In this document: in pieces, positions 27,511 to 34,428 of the stretch | How the letters are laid out: every line of letters begins with the position of its first letter | How positions within the stretch are numbered: position 1 is the stretch's first letter | Source: UBA1447 sp002329225 | Lineage (GTDB): Bacteria > Bacillota > Clostridia > Oscillospirales > Acutalibacteraceae | Assembly: GCA_050946835.1 (NCBI GenBank) | Contig: JBMNVN010000011.1 | Span: 1-40,982, forward strand | Direction of reading: 5' to 3' | Length of the DNA stretch: 40,982 nt | Notes under the pieces: generated by a model | What the model saw: the letters and a program-made list of their open reading frames with translations, nothing else | Told to the model about the DNA's origin: nothing | Database searches by the model: none | Made by a program: the position numbers and the translations under genes

Positions 27511-28296
27511 ATGATTGAATTCAAGAACGTGTCAAAGGTTTACGGTACCGGTGCACCTGCACTGGATAATGTCAGTTTACGTATAGAGTCCGGTGAGTTT
27601 GTCTTTATTGTTGGCGCTTCCGGCGCCGGAAAAAGCACGTTTTTAAAACTGATGACAAGGGAAGAAGTTCCCACATCGGGCAGTATACGTATAAGCGAAC
27701 GGGTATTGAACGACATGCGCCGTTCACAAATCCCCTATCTGCGCAGAGAATTGGGCATTGTCTTTCAGGACTTCAGACTTATATCATACATGACCGTATA
27801 TGATAATGTTGCCTTTGCCATGCGGGCTGCAGGCGCCGCCGAAAAAGAGGTTCGCCAAGTTGTCCCGTTTGTTTTGGGGCTGGTAGACCTTTTGCAAAAA
27901 AAAGAGCGCAAACCCGATGAGCTTTCCGGCGGGGAACAACAGCGCGTTGCTCTCGCACGTGCTCTTGCAAATAAACCTAAAATACTGATAGCAGACGAGC
28001 CTACTGGCAATGTTGACCCTATTATGAGCAGGGAAATTGTCGCTTTACTCTCTCGAATAAATGATGACGGCACCACGGTTGTAATGGTTACACATGAGCA
28101 TGATTTAGTTCGCATGTTTAACAAAAGAGTGGTTCTGCTGGATTCCGGCCGAGTGGTATCGGACAGCGGGGTTATTGCAGCAAAGCCCAAGGAAGAGTTT
28201 TGCCCTTCCCCGGGTGCACAGGCTCTTTTAAACTCCAACGGAAACCGTTTTAAGAAAGATAAAGACAACAAACCCAAGGCAGGTGAAAGCCAATGA
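27511..28296 (+). CDS. ftsE: Cell-division ABC ATPase FtsE
   Basis: A 261-residue ATPase. Walker A is GASGAGKST (residues 34-42), the Q-loop is VFQDFRLI, the signature is LSGGEQQRVALARAL, Walker B is ILIADEPTGNVDP, and the H-loop is MVTHEHDLV. With FtsX it forms a type VII ABC complex that transmits ATP-driven movement across the membrane to a cell-wall hydrolase. The C-terminal 35 residues (after AAKPKEE) are an extra hydrophilic, lysine-rich tail beyond the usual length near 228. The start is behind TTAGGAGC. It overlaps ftsX by four bases (ATGA). Confidence 0.95.
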   Translation: MIEFKNVSKVYGTGAPALDNVSLRIESGEFVFIVGASGAGKSTFLKLMTREEVPTSGSIRISERVLNDMRRSQIPYLRRELGIVFQDFRLISYMTVYDNVAFAMRAAGAAEKEVRQVVPFVLGLVDLLQKKERKPDELSGGEQQRVALARALANKPKILIADEPTGNVDPIMSREIVALLSRINDDGTTVVMVTHEHDLVRMFNKRVVLLDSGRVVSDSGVIAAKPKEEFCPSPGAQALLNSNGNRFKKDKDNKPKAGESQ

Positions 28297-29213
28297 GGAG
28301 AAGCAGCGCCGCCTTTTTAATAAAAGAAGGTTTTCGAAATATTGTAGTTAATAAGCTGATGAGTATATCCTCTATATCGGTTTTATTCAGCTGCCTGATA
28401 ATGATCGGCTCCGCTTTTTTGTTATTGGTTAATGTAAGTTCCATAGTCGAGGGTATTGAAAACCAAAATGTTATTGCGGTTTTTTACCCTGACGGAGTTG
28501 AAGGTTCCCCCGGCGATGACCTGCATAAACGTATTCTTGCCCTGGATAATGTAAAATCGGCGGAGTTTGTGCCCAACGAAGAAGCTTATAAAGAAAGCCT
28601 TGCCGGTGCGGGGCCGGAGATTGCGGAACTGCTGGGCAGTGATGCCTCAATCTTCCCCGACTCCTACAAGGTGACCATTACCGATATGCAGCGCTACAGC
28701 GAAACGGTGCGGGAGCTTAAAGCCCTGCCCGGGGTTGAAAGCGTGCGCGCGAGCGAAGTACTTGCGCAAAAACTTTACAACATCCGACACACCGTCACTC
28801 TTATAAGCATAGGGATTATCGTACTGCTTTTTATCGTGTCCCTGTTCATTATTTCCAACACTATTAAAATCACAATGTTTTCCCGCCGGTTGGAAATCGG
28901 CATTATGCGCAATGTAGGCGCCACCCCCTGGTTTATCCGCCTGCCATTTATGCTGGAAGGAATGATTTTAGGCATAATATCCGGCATGCTGGCTACCTTT
29001 GCCGTATGGGGTATTTATGAACTTGCCATCCGCGCTTTGGCTGACCTGCTTACAGATATAGGCGAGCGCAGTTCCCTCCCCTTTTCCCACTATGCGGCGG
29101 GAATTTTCGTCGGTTTTGTGGCCCTGGGTATTGTTACGGGCAGTTTCGGCAGCTTTTTAGCTATTGCAAAATATCTTAAAGAAAAGGAGTTTGCGGTGCA
29201 TGAGTGCGAATAG
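28293..29213 (+). CDS. ftsX: Cell-division permease-like protein FtsX
   Basis: A 306-residue membrane partner of FtsE. It has a cytoplasmic N-terminus, membrane helix 1 (about 20-50), an extracellular domain (about 55-165) that in other bacteria binds the hydrolase, and three C-terminal helices (about 170-300) with the family motif EIGIMRNVGATPWFIRLPFMLEG. Its start overlaps the ftsE stop and its own end overlaps the next gene by 14 bases, so translation of the three is coupled. Confidence 0.95.
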   Translation: MRRSSAAFLIKEGFRNIVVNKLMSISSISVLFSCLIMIGSAFLLLVNVSSIVEGIENQNVIAVFYPDGVEGSPGDDLHKRILALDNVKSAEFVPNEEAYKESLAGAGPEIAELLGSDASIFPDSYKVTITDMQRYSETVRELKALPGVESVRASEVLAQKLYNIRHTVTLISIGIIVLLFIVSLFIISNTIKITMFSRRLEIGIMRNVGATPWFIRLPFMLEGMILGIISGMLATFAVWGIYELAIRALADLLTDIGERSSLPFSHYAAGIFVGFVALGIVTGSFGSFLAIAKYLKEKEFAVHECE

Positions 29214-30534
29214 ACACGGTCTCTTTGCAAAAATTACCGCCCTGTTGCTTTGCATCACCCTGCTTTTCTTAACGGGTGTACCTGCGGTATATGCCGACGA
29301 GTACGATGATGCCCTCAAAAAGATTGAAGAACTTAACAAACAAATACGGGAAAAAGAAAAACAGCTGAGCGTATTGTCAAAAGACAAAAGCCAACAGCAA
29401 CAGCTTATCTGTACACTTAATGCTCAAAGAGATAATTACGCAAAACAGCTTGCCGTTATTGAGTCCTCTTTAACCCGTCTGGGCAAAGACATCAAGGGCA
29501 TCAATTCAACAATCAGCGGATATGAAAACGACATTTTACACCTGACCGAAAAGATAAGCCAAACGGAAGCGGAAATAACCTCAAAAGAGGCTCAGGCGGA
29601 AAGCACCAGACTGCTTGCCCAGGAGCGAATGCGGGCGAGCTATGTTTCCGGCTCCCCTTCCAAGCTTGAGATACTTTTAAGTTCGGAGGATATGTCCGCT
29701 TTCTTTTTTAATCTGGAACTTTTAAAACAGCTTGCCCGGCGTGATCAGGAACTGATTGACAAGCTGAAAGAAGAAGTTGCAGCCCTGAGAGCTTTAAAGA
29801 AAGGTCTTGAGGAAGACAAAGTCCGTGTGGAAAAAGTTAAGAGCGATTTGAATGTAAAGCTTTCAGACCTGAAGGTTAAAAAAGGCGAACAGGACAATAT
29901 GGCCTCAAAACTCAGCAGCGCTCAAAAACATGCTATGAAGCAGTCCGAACAGGCCAAGAGCGAGATTGCAAAACTGGACAAAACCAGCGCCTTATACCGT
30001 GAACAGCTGAAGCAATATGAGCGGGAACGTGACGAGGCCGACCGTTTTATTGAAAATTATTTGAAAGAGCACGGGTCTTCGGGTTCCGGCCAGACTCCCC
30101 CTGACGGCACGGGTCTCAAGTTCCCCGTACCCTACCCAAGAGTTTATTATACCGCCCTGTATCCCCGCTACCCCAGCGGAGGCGTTCACCACGGTATTGA
30201 CATCTGCGTTGAGGGGGGTTCTTACGGCAAAAATATTGTTGCCGCACAAGCGGGCACCGTGCTTATATCCGGTTGGGGCAACAGTTACGGCAATTATGTG
30301 CTGATTGATCACGGCAACGGTTTTTCAACCCTTTATGCCCACGCCAGCAGGCTTGTAGTAAGCAAGGGGCAGACGGTGACGAAGGGACAAAAAATTGCCG
30401 AAATCGGCTCCACCGGCAACTCCACAGGTCCGCACCTGCATTTTGAAACCAGGGTTAACGGCACCCGTATTGACCCCCTGAAATATTATCCGAATAAAAA
30501 GCACGGCGTCGGAAAAGTTTTCAGCGGACTTTAA
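29200..30534 (+). CDS. FtsEX-linked coiled-coil M23 murein hydrolase (EnvC-like)
   Basis: A 444-residue secreted protein. The signal peptide ends near VYADEY; residues about 30-275 are a long coiled coil; the M23 domain covers about 325-435. The zinc motif is complete: HHGID (His331 region, Asp334) and HLH (His412, His414), so this copy should be an active endopeptidase. Proteobacterial EnvC, by contrast, has lost its zinc site and only activates amidases. Its place directly after ftsX, overlapping it by 14 bases, makes it the likely hydrolase gated by FtsEX. Start ATG 29200 is preceded by AAAGGAG; the frame from 29164 would sit deeper inside ftsX. Confidence 0.88.
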   Translation: MSANRHGLFAKITALLLCITLLFLTGVPAVYADEYDDALKKIEELNKQIREKEKQLSVLSKDKSQQQQLICTLNAQRDNYAKQLAVIESSLTRLGKDIKGINSTISGYENDILHLTEKISQTEAEITSKEAQAESTRLLAQERMRASYVSGSPSKLEILLSSEDMSAFFFNLELLKQLARRDQELIDKLKEEVAALRALKKGLEEDKVRVEKVKSDLNVKLSDLKVKKGEQDNMASKLSSAQKHAMKQSEQAKSEIAKLDKTSALYREQLKQYERERDEADRFIENYLKEHGSSGSGQTPPDGTGLKFPVPYPRVYYTALYPRYPSGGVHHGIDICVEGGSYGKNIVAAQAGTVLISGWGNSYGNYVLIDHGNGFSTLYAHASRLVVSKGQTVTKGQKIAEIGSTGNSTGPHLHFETRVNGTRIDPLKYYPNKKHGVGKVFSGL

Positions 30535-30555
30535 TCCAAAAGGAATTTTAATTAT

Positions 30556-31773
30556 ATGAACAAAAAAATCTCTTTAGGCGTTGCCATATCACTGATAATT
30601 GTAAGTATTGCGGTAAGTTTTTCCGCAACTATGGCCTTTGCGCAAAAGACATATAACAAGCTCATTCCCTCACTTTCCGACCGGTTGGACAGAAGATATG
30701 CCCTTGATGAAATTGAAGAGATAATAAACTCCAACTTTTTTTCCAACGACAAGGTAAATAAGCAGGTACTTAATGAAAAAATTGCCAACGGCTATATTCA
30801 GGGGCTTGAAGAAGAAAACTGCAGATACCTTACGCCCCGGGAATACGCCGATTACCAAAACAGTGTGGAGGGCAAAATAAACGGTATAGGGATAATCACA
30901 AACAAAAACGCCGCCGACGGCACAATGACGGTTATGAATGTAGCGCCGGGTTCCCCTGCGGACAGAGAAGGAATGGCCCGGGGAGATGTAATTGTAAGCA
31001 TTGAAAACGAAAAACTTACCCCGGATAATTACGATATTCTGGCACCCAAACTGCAAAGCACAACGTTAAAATCCGTAACTCTCTCTTATGTAAGGGATAA
31101 ACAGACAAAAACCGTAAGCGTTTTAATCGGCTATGATTTGCGCAGCGTCACTTTTGACAGTTACGGGCATATCGGCCATATTAAAATCCGTTCCTTCAAT
31201 AAGACCACACCCGAACAGCTTAAATCCGCTATTAAAGAACTTAAATCCAAAAATGTGAACTTTTTAATATTTGATGTGCGGGGCACACGGGAGGGCACGA
31301 TTGAATATGCGGCCAAAACCGCTGATGTATTGGTACCCGTAGCCACGGAGGGCACAATGGCGATTGCCACAGCCCGGGATCGTGACGGCAATGTTCACTC
31401 AACTTTCCCTTCGGACTCCGACGAAATCAACCTGCCCATGGCGGTTTTGGTTGACGACGGCACTTCCGGCGGGGCGGAGCTTTTTGCGATAAGCCTGCGG
31501 GACTTTAAAAGAGCGCCTATAGTAGGTGAAAGAACCGCCGGCAACAATACCATGCAGGAGTTATTTAAGCTTAAAACCGGCGGCGCTTTGCTCATAACCG
31601 TCGCCGAGGTTACTCCCTACCTTTCCCCCGCCTACAACGGCGGCATCATACCGGATATGGAAGTTGAAATGCCTCCGGAACAAAAGAGAAATCTGGATAA
31701 CCTGGATAAAGACAATGACCCCCAGCTTATGGCGGTTATAAATAACTATACGATAGCGGAAGAAGACCAATGA
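30556..31773 (+). CDS. S41/CtpA-like PDZ protein lacking the catalytic Ser-Lys (probable pseudoprotease)
   Basis: A 405-residue protein with one N-terminal membrane segment (ISLGVAISLIIVSIAVSFSA), a helical region, a PDZ domain (VAPGSPADREGMARGDVI) and the S41 core. In active enzymes the core reads SASASE with the nucleophile Ser three residues before Glu, and GKG with the general-base Lys 25 residues later. Here the ungapped alignment gives TSGGAE with Gly305 at the Ser position and GNN with Asn330 at the Lys position. Both catalytic residues are therefore absent, and the protein is probably a scaffold or regulator. It ends in an ATGA overlap with the glycosyltransferase. Confidence 0.85.
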   Translation: MNKKISLGVAISLIIVSIAVSFSATMAFAQKTYNKLIPSLSDRLDRRYALDEIEEIINSNFFSNDKVNKQVLNEKIANGYIQGLEEENCRYLTPREYADYQNSVEGKINGIGIITNKNAADGTMTVMNVAPGSPADREGMARGDVIVSIENEKLTPDNYDILAPKLQSTTLKSVTLSYVRDKQTKTVSVLIGYDLRSVTFDSYGHIGHIKIRSFNKTTPEQLKSAIKELKSKNVNFLIFDVRGTREGTIEYAAKTADVLVPVATEGTMAIATARDRDGNVHSTFPSDSDEINLPMAVLVDDGTSGGAELFAISLRDFKRAPIVGERTAGNNTMQELFKLKTGGALLITVAEVTPYLSPAYNGGIIPDMEVEMPPEQKRNLDNLDKDNDPQLMAVINNYTIAEEDQ

Positions 31774-32738
31774 AAACTGTTGACCTTATAGTCCCCTGTT
31801 ATAATGAAGAGCCGGTTCTGCCTTTGTTTTATGACGAGATTAACTCGGTTATGCAAAGTTGCACCGGCTATGATTTTAAGCTGATTTTTGTAAATGACGG
31901 CAGTAAAGACGGTACCCTTGACTGGATTTTAAAAGCGGCCGAAAAAGACAGGCGGGTAAAGTACATATCTTTTTCCCGCAACTTCGGCAAAGAGGCCGCT
32001 ATGCTTGCCGGAATGAAGTATTCCACCGGCGACTATGTCGGAATAATTGACGCCGACTTGCAGCATTCGCCGGAACTTATTACAGGTATGCTTGAAGCGC
32101 TGGAAGAAGGCTATGACGTTGCCGCCGCCCGCCGCACGGACAGGAGCGGAGAAAGCAAGGTGAAAAGCTGGTTTTCAAGGCTCTTTTATGTTATCAGCAA
32201 TAAGATGATTGACATAAACATCGCTCACGGCGCCCAGGACTTCCGCATAATGAAGCGTAAGGTTGTAAAAGCCATTATATCCCTGCCGGAATACAGCCGC
32301 TTTTCAAAGGGCATATTCAGCTGGGTCGGTTTTAACACAAAATGGTTTGAACATGTCAACCGGGAACGGGCAGCCGGAAAGACCACCTGGTCATTTTTTA
32401 AGCTGATGCGCTATGCGGCTGACGGGATTATAGGATTTTCCGCCGTACCGCTGAAGGTTTCCCTCCTGGCAGGGTCGCTTTTCAGCTCGGTCGGGGTTGC
32501 CTATGCGGTATATATCATTATTCGCACTCTTATAAGGGGCACCGACGTGGCAGGCTACCCTTCGATTATCAGCGCCATTTTCATTATCGGCGGGCTTATT
32601 TTGTTTTCTTTAGGCGTTATCGGGGAATACCTTGCCCGAATATATATGGAAGTAAAGCACCGCCCGATTTTTATTATTGACCAAACAAACCTTGACCCTC
32701 AGCAGCAACAAGAAGAAAATGATTATGATGACAACTGA
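31770..32738 (+). CDS. Family 2 glycosyltransferase (GtrB/DPM1-like, undecaprenyl-phosphate type)
   Basis: A 322-residue GT2 enzyme. The N-terminal GT-A domain has VPCYNEE, FVNDGSKDGT, and the metal-binding DAD in GIIDADLQHSP. The middle has the family's AHGAQDFRIMKRKVV. Two C-terminal helices (about 228-255 and 265-292) anchor it. This arrangement fits enzymes that charge undecaprenyl phosphate with a sugar for cell-surface modification. Sugar identity cannot be read from sequence. Its translation overlaps the preceding S41 gene. Confidence 0.88.
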   Translation: MKTVDLIVPCYNEEPVLPLFYDEINSVMQSCTGYDFKLIFVNDGSKDGTLDWILKAAEKDRRVKYISFSRNFGKEAAMLAGMKYSTGDYVGIIDADLQHSPELITGMLEALEEGYDVAAARRTDRSGESKVKSWFSRLFYVISNKMIDINIAHGAQDFRIMKRKVVKAIISLPEYSRFSKGIFSWVGFNTKWFEHVNRERAAGKTTWSFFKLMRYAADGIIGFSAVPLKVSLLAGSLFSSVGVAYAVYIIIRTLIRGTDVAGYPSIISAIFIIGGLILFSLGVIGEYLARIYMEVKHRPIFIIDQTNLDPQQQQEENDYDDN

Positions 32739-32771
32739 TTTGCAGGGTTTACAATAAAAATAAAATACTTG

Positions 32772-32804
32772 CGCCGCCACCGGTTTTTCCGATGGCGGCG
32801 TTTT
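32772..32804 (+). terminator. Terminator of the ftsEX cassette
   Basis: Stem CGCCGCCA / TGGCGGCG (32772-32779 with 32793-32800), followed by TTTTC. It closes the run of genes from 26393. Confidence 0.8.
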
Positions 32805-32835
32805 CATGGTCAGGATTTCAAAAAGGACATTATAA

Positions 32836-32857
32836 TAGGGTGCATTTCTGCACCCTA
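32836..32857. repeat. Perfect 9-bp hairpin
   Basis: TAGGGTGCA (32836-32844), loop TTTC, TGCACCCTA (32849-32857). It abuts the tRNA-like element and may be part of the same intergenic repeat. Confidence 0.7.
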
Positions 32858-32925
32858 TGCAAGTGCCCGGATTTCAACCGGGGCCTCGGCCAACACCGCA
32901 TACTCACCCTATACTACTACTTGCA
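32858..32925 (-). other. tRNA-like fold-back element, probably degenerate
   Basis: Read on the minus strand, the 68-base element has ends TGCAAGT and ACTTGCA that pair over 7 bp, a D-arm-like AGTATAGGGTGAGTAT, and a T-arm-like CCCGG-TTGAAAT-CCGGG with a near-canonical T loop. The anticodon arm does not fold well and the element is short for a tRNA, so I do not call a functional tRNA. It could be a tRNA-derived repeat. Confidence 0.4.
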
Positions 32926-32970
32926 CCAGTAATATATCACGTTTTTTCAGTCAAGTCAACCTGACCGGGC

Positions 32971-32992
32971 GGGACGATGCGAACATCGTCCC
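32971..32992. repeat. Dispersed palindrome GGGACGATG-N4-CATCGTCCC
   Basis: A perfect 9-bp inverted repeat with loop CGAA, preceded by GC and followed by CTACG. Together with 33327-33348 it is the best copy of a family also found at 324-349 and 23698-23723. Confidence 0.75.
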
Positions 32993-33078
32993 CTACGAGG
33001 TATGCGGGGCGGTAATCAGTTCGAATCAAATACACAATCCGTTGACATTGTTCCGCATCAAGACCCTTTTCTCTTTTT

Positions 33079-33234
33079 CTAAAACAGCAGCAGGGCAATG
33101 AATACGATAAATGCAAGGCAAATCAATCCGCTGATAACCGCAAGTATTTTGCCGAGATTCGTCAACACCCACCAGCACAACTTTAAGGCCAGCACAACAA
33201 GAGCAATGAGCAACAGTACGCTAAACAAAATCAT
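33079..33234 (-). CDS. 51-residue hydrophobic membrane protein
   Basis: A small gene on the minus strand. ATG 33234 is preceded by CAAAGGAGAAGAAGAAA, an excellent ribosome binding site. The product is almost entirely hydrophobic, with two probable membrane helices (MILFSVLLLIALVVLALKL, then about residues 29-51) joined by CWWVLTNLGK. I do not recognise a family; a role as a small membrane or stress peptide is possible but unsupported. It stands alone between repeat elements. Confidence 0.65.
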   Translation of the reverse strand: MILFSVLLLIALVVLALKLCWWVLTNLGKILAVISGLICLAFIVFIALLLF

Positions 33235-33326
33235 TTTCTTCTTCTCCTTTGATTATATTTTTTGACCTGTCCGATATAATCTCTGTAAATTCCCCGAATT
33301 TATAAAACACACGGAGAAGAATGTGC

Positions 33327-33348
33327 GGGACGATGCAAACATCGTCCC
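33327..33348. repeat. Dispersed palindrome GGGACGATG-N4-CATCGTCCC
   Basis: A perfect 9-bp inverted repeat with loop CAAA, preceded by GTGC and followed by CTGCGGGGCA. It matches the copy 356 bases upstream. Confidence 0.75.
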
Positions 33349-33384
33349 CTGCGGGGCATATTACAATTTATAGACGGGGTTTTA

Positions 33385-33597
33385 TCAAGCTGTAATTTGA
33401 ACTAATGCAAGATCATAGCCGAGAGCTGCAGCAATCTTCAAGAGTGTGTCAAGCTGAGGCGTAACGGCTTTACTCTCCAAGCGGGCTATAGCGGGTTGGG
33501 CAAGGTTGGCGGCTTCTGCCAATTCCCGCTGTGTAAGCCCTTTTTCTTTTCTAATCTCTATAAGCTCATCAATAATCGCAACGCACATTTCAGGCAT
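33385..33597 (-). CDS. XRE-family helix-turn-helix regulator
   Basis: A 70-residue Cro/CI-type DNA-binding protein with the HTH spanning about residues 18-52 (TQRELAEAANLAQPAIARLE). It consists of little more than the HTH, as in HigA-like antitoxins. I start at ATG 33597, six bases after GGGGGTG; a TTG at 33612 is also in frame. It overlaps the end of the DUF2442 gene by 8 bases, so the two are translationally coupled. It probably autoregulates through the twin operator at 34273-34313. Confidence 0.85.
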   Translation of the reverse strand: MPEMCVAIIDELIEIRKEKGLTQRELAEAANLAQPAIARLESKAVTPQLDTLLKIAAALGYDLALVQITA

Positions 33598-33955
33598 TGG
33601 GCACACCCCCAACGGGCACGCTGTCTATATAGCAGCCGTCCGGGCATAAATCAACTTTATTGCTCCACACTTTGTTACTGTCTATGGAGGGGTCAATATC
33701 CCAAGCTATGTGATGCTGTTCGTCAACATAGACACGGCGGAATGCTTCTATATCTGCGAAAGGTTCAAATACAGTGCCTTTTTTAAGAAGCGGTCGGGCA
33801 TCATAAAGCCGTTCTTCCCCGTTGTCAAAGCTTATTGTTAAAGTAAAGTCATCATTCGGAACAACTCCGACAATCTTTCGTCTGCCGCTTGCGAAGTATT
33901 CCGCCGCCTTTTCTTCAAAGCCTTTGGAACGGTAATATTCAACTGTCTTACTCAT
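33590..33955 (-). CDS. DUF2442 domain protein
   Basis: A 121-residue protein. An N-terminal helix-rich part (MSKTVEYYRSKGFEEKAAEYF) is followed by the DUF2442 fold: VVPNDDFTLTISFDNGEERLYDARPLL, then AFRRVYVDEQHHIAWD. DUF2442 proteins are often found beside DUF4160 proteins and are suspected members of toxin-antitoxin-like pairs; no biochemical role is established. It is the second gene of the three-gene minus-strand unit, 27 bases after the DUF4160 gene. Confidence 0.85.
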   Translation of the reverse strand: MSKTVEYYRSKGFEEKAAEYFASGRRKIVGVVPNDDFTLTISFDNGEERLYDARPLLKKGTVFEPFADIEAFRRVYVDEQHHIAWDIDPSIDSNKVWSNKVDLCPDGCYIDSVPVGGVPNA

Positions 33956-33982
33956 ATTCTCACCCCTACTAAAAAAAACCGT

Positions 33983-34243
33983 TCATTTAAGAGGGTCAAT
34001 TGAAAATAATTCCTGTTTTTCTTTTGCAAGCTCCCAATTTTCCCGTAATTCTTCCTGATGAAATGCCGACCAACCTAAGAGCATTTTTAATTGTTTTGAC
34101 GGGATTGTTCCCTCTAACACTTCTAATTCTTCAATAGAAACAATAACCTCATCGCCACCATAGAAAGCATGAAAATGCGGAGGCATATGATCACGCCAAT
34201 GGATACAAATCCTGATTCCTCTAAACATACAAATTGTGGGCAT
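33983..34243 (-). CDS. DUF4160 domain protein
   Basis: An 86-residue protein with the whole DUF4160 pattern: MPTICMFRGIRICIHWRDHM, then PPHFHAFYGGDEVIVSIEEL. The conserved HxPPHFHA stretch is the hallmark and might bind a metal or act catalytically; this is inference. First gene of the unit, with AAGGAGATGAACTA before the ATG. Confidence 0.87.
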   Translation of the reverse strand: MPTICMFRGIRICIHWRDHMPPHFHAFYGGDEVIVSIEELEVLEGTIPSKQLKMLLGWSAFHQEELRENWELAKEKQELFSIDPLK

Positions 34244-34269
34244 TAGTTCATCTCCTTCACTGTATTTTT

Positions 34270-34298
34270 AGTATAACATACTCGTTATCAGGCATCAA
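34270..34298 (-). promoter_or_regulatory. Promoter of the DUF4160-DUF2442-XRE unit
   Basis: On the minus strand TTGATG (34298-34293), 17-base spacer, TATACT (34275-34270). Both hexamers overlap operator-like inverted repeats. Confidence 0.8.
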
Positions 34299-34313
34299 TA
34301 ACAAATTTGTTAT
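34273..34313. promoter_or_regulatory. Twin operator ATAAC-N6-GTTAT
   Basis: Two inverted repeats of identical design: 34273-34288 and 34298-34313, with centres 25 bp apart. The second is the core of a perfect 18-bp palindrome AATAACAAATTTGTTATT (34297-34314). Site 1 covers the -10 box and site 2 the -35 box. The obvious candidate ligand is the XRE protein encoded by the same operon. Confidence 0.7.
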
Positions 34314-34393
34314 TATAAATGTTACAGTGCAGAGTATTTATAGCTATGTGTATGCATTTATGCGGGACGAAAAAATAAATTATGTTTTTCGGG

Positions 34394-34422
34394 TTTACAA
34401 AATTACAAATGTGTGCTATATT
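34394..34422 (+). promoter_or_regulatory. tracrRNA promoter
   Basis: TTTACA (34394-34399), 17-base spacer, TATATT (34417-34422). Transcription would begin near 34429, just before the anti-repeat. Confidence 0.8.
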
Positions 34423-34428
34423 GAATGC

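Noticed and set aside
32769..33101. 110-codon plus-strand frame in the intergenic repeat region
   Set aside because: It covers a terminator, the tRNA-like element and the palindrome, with no ribosome site.
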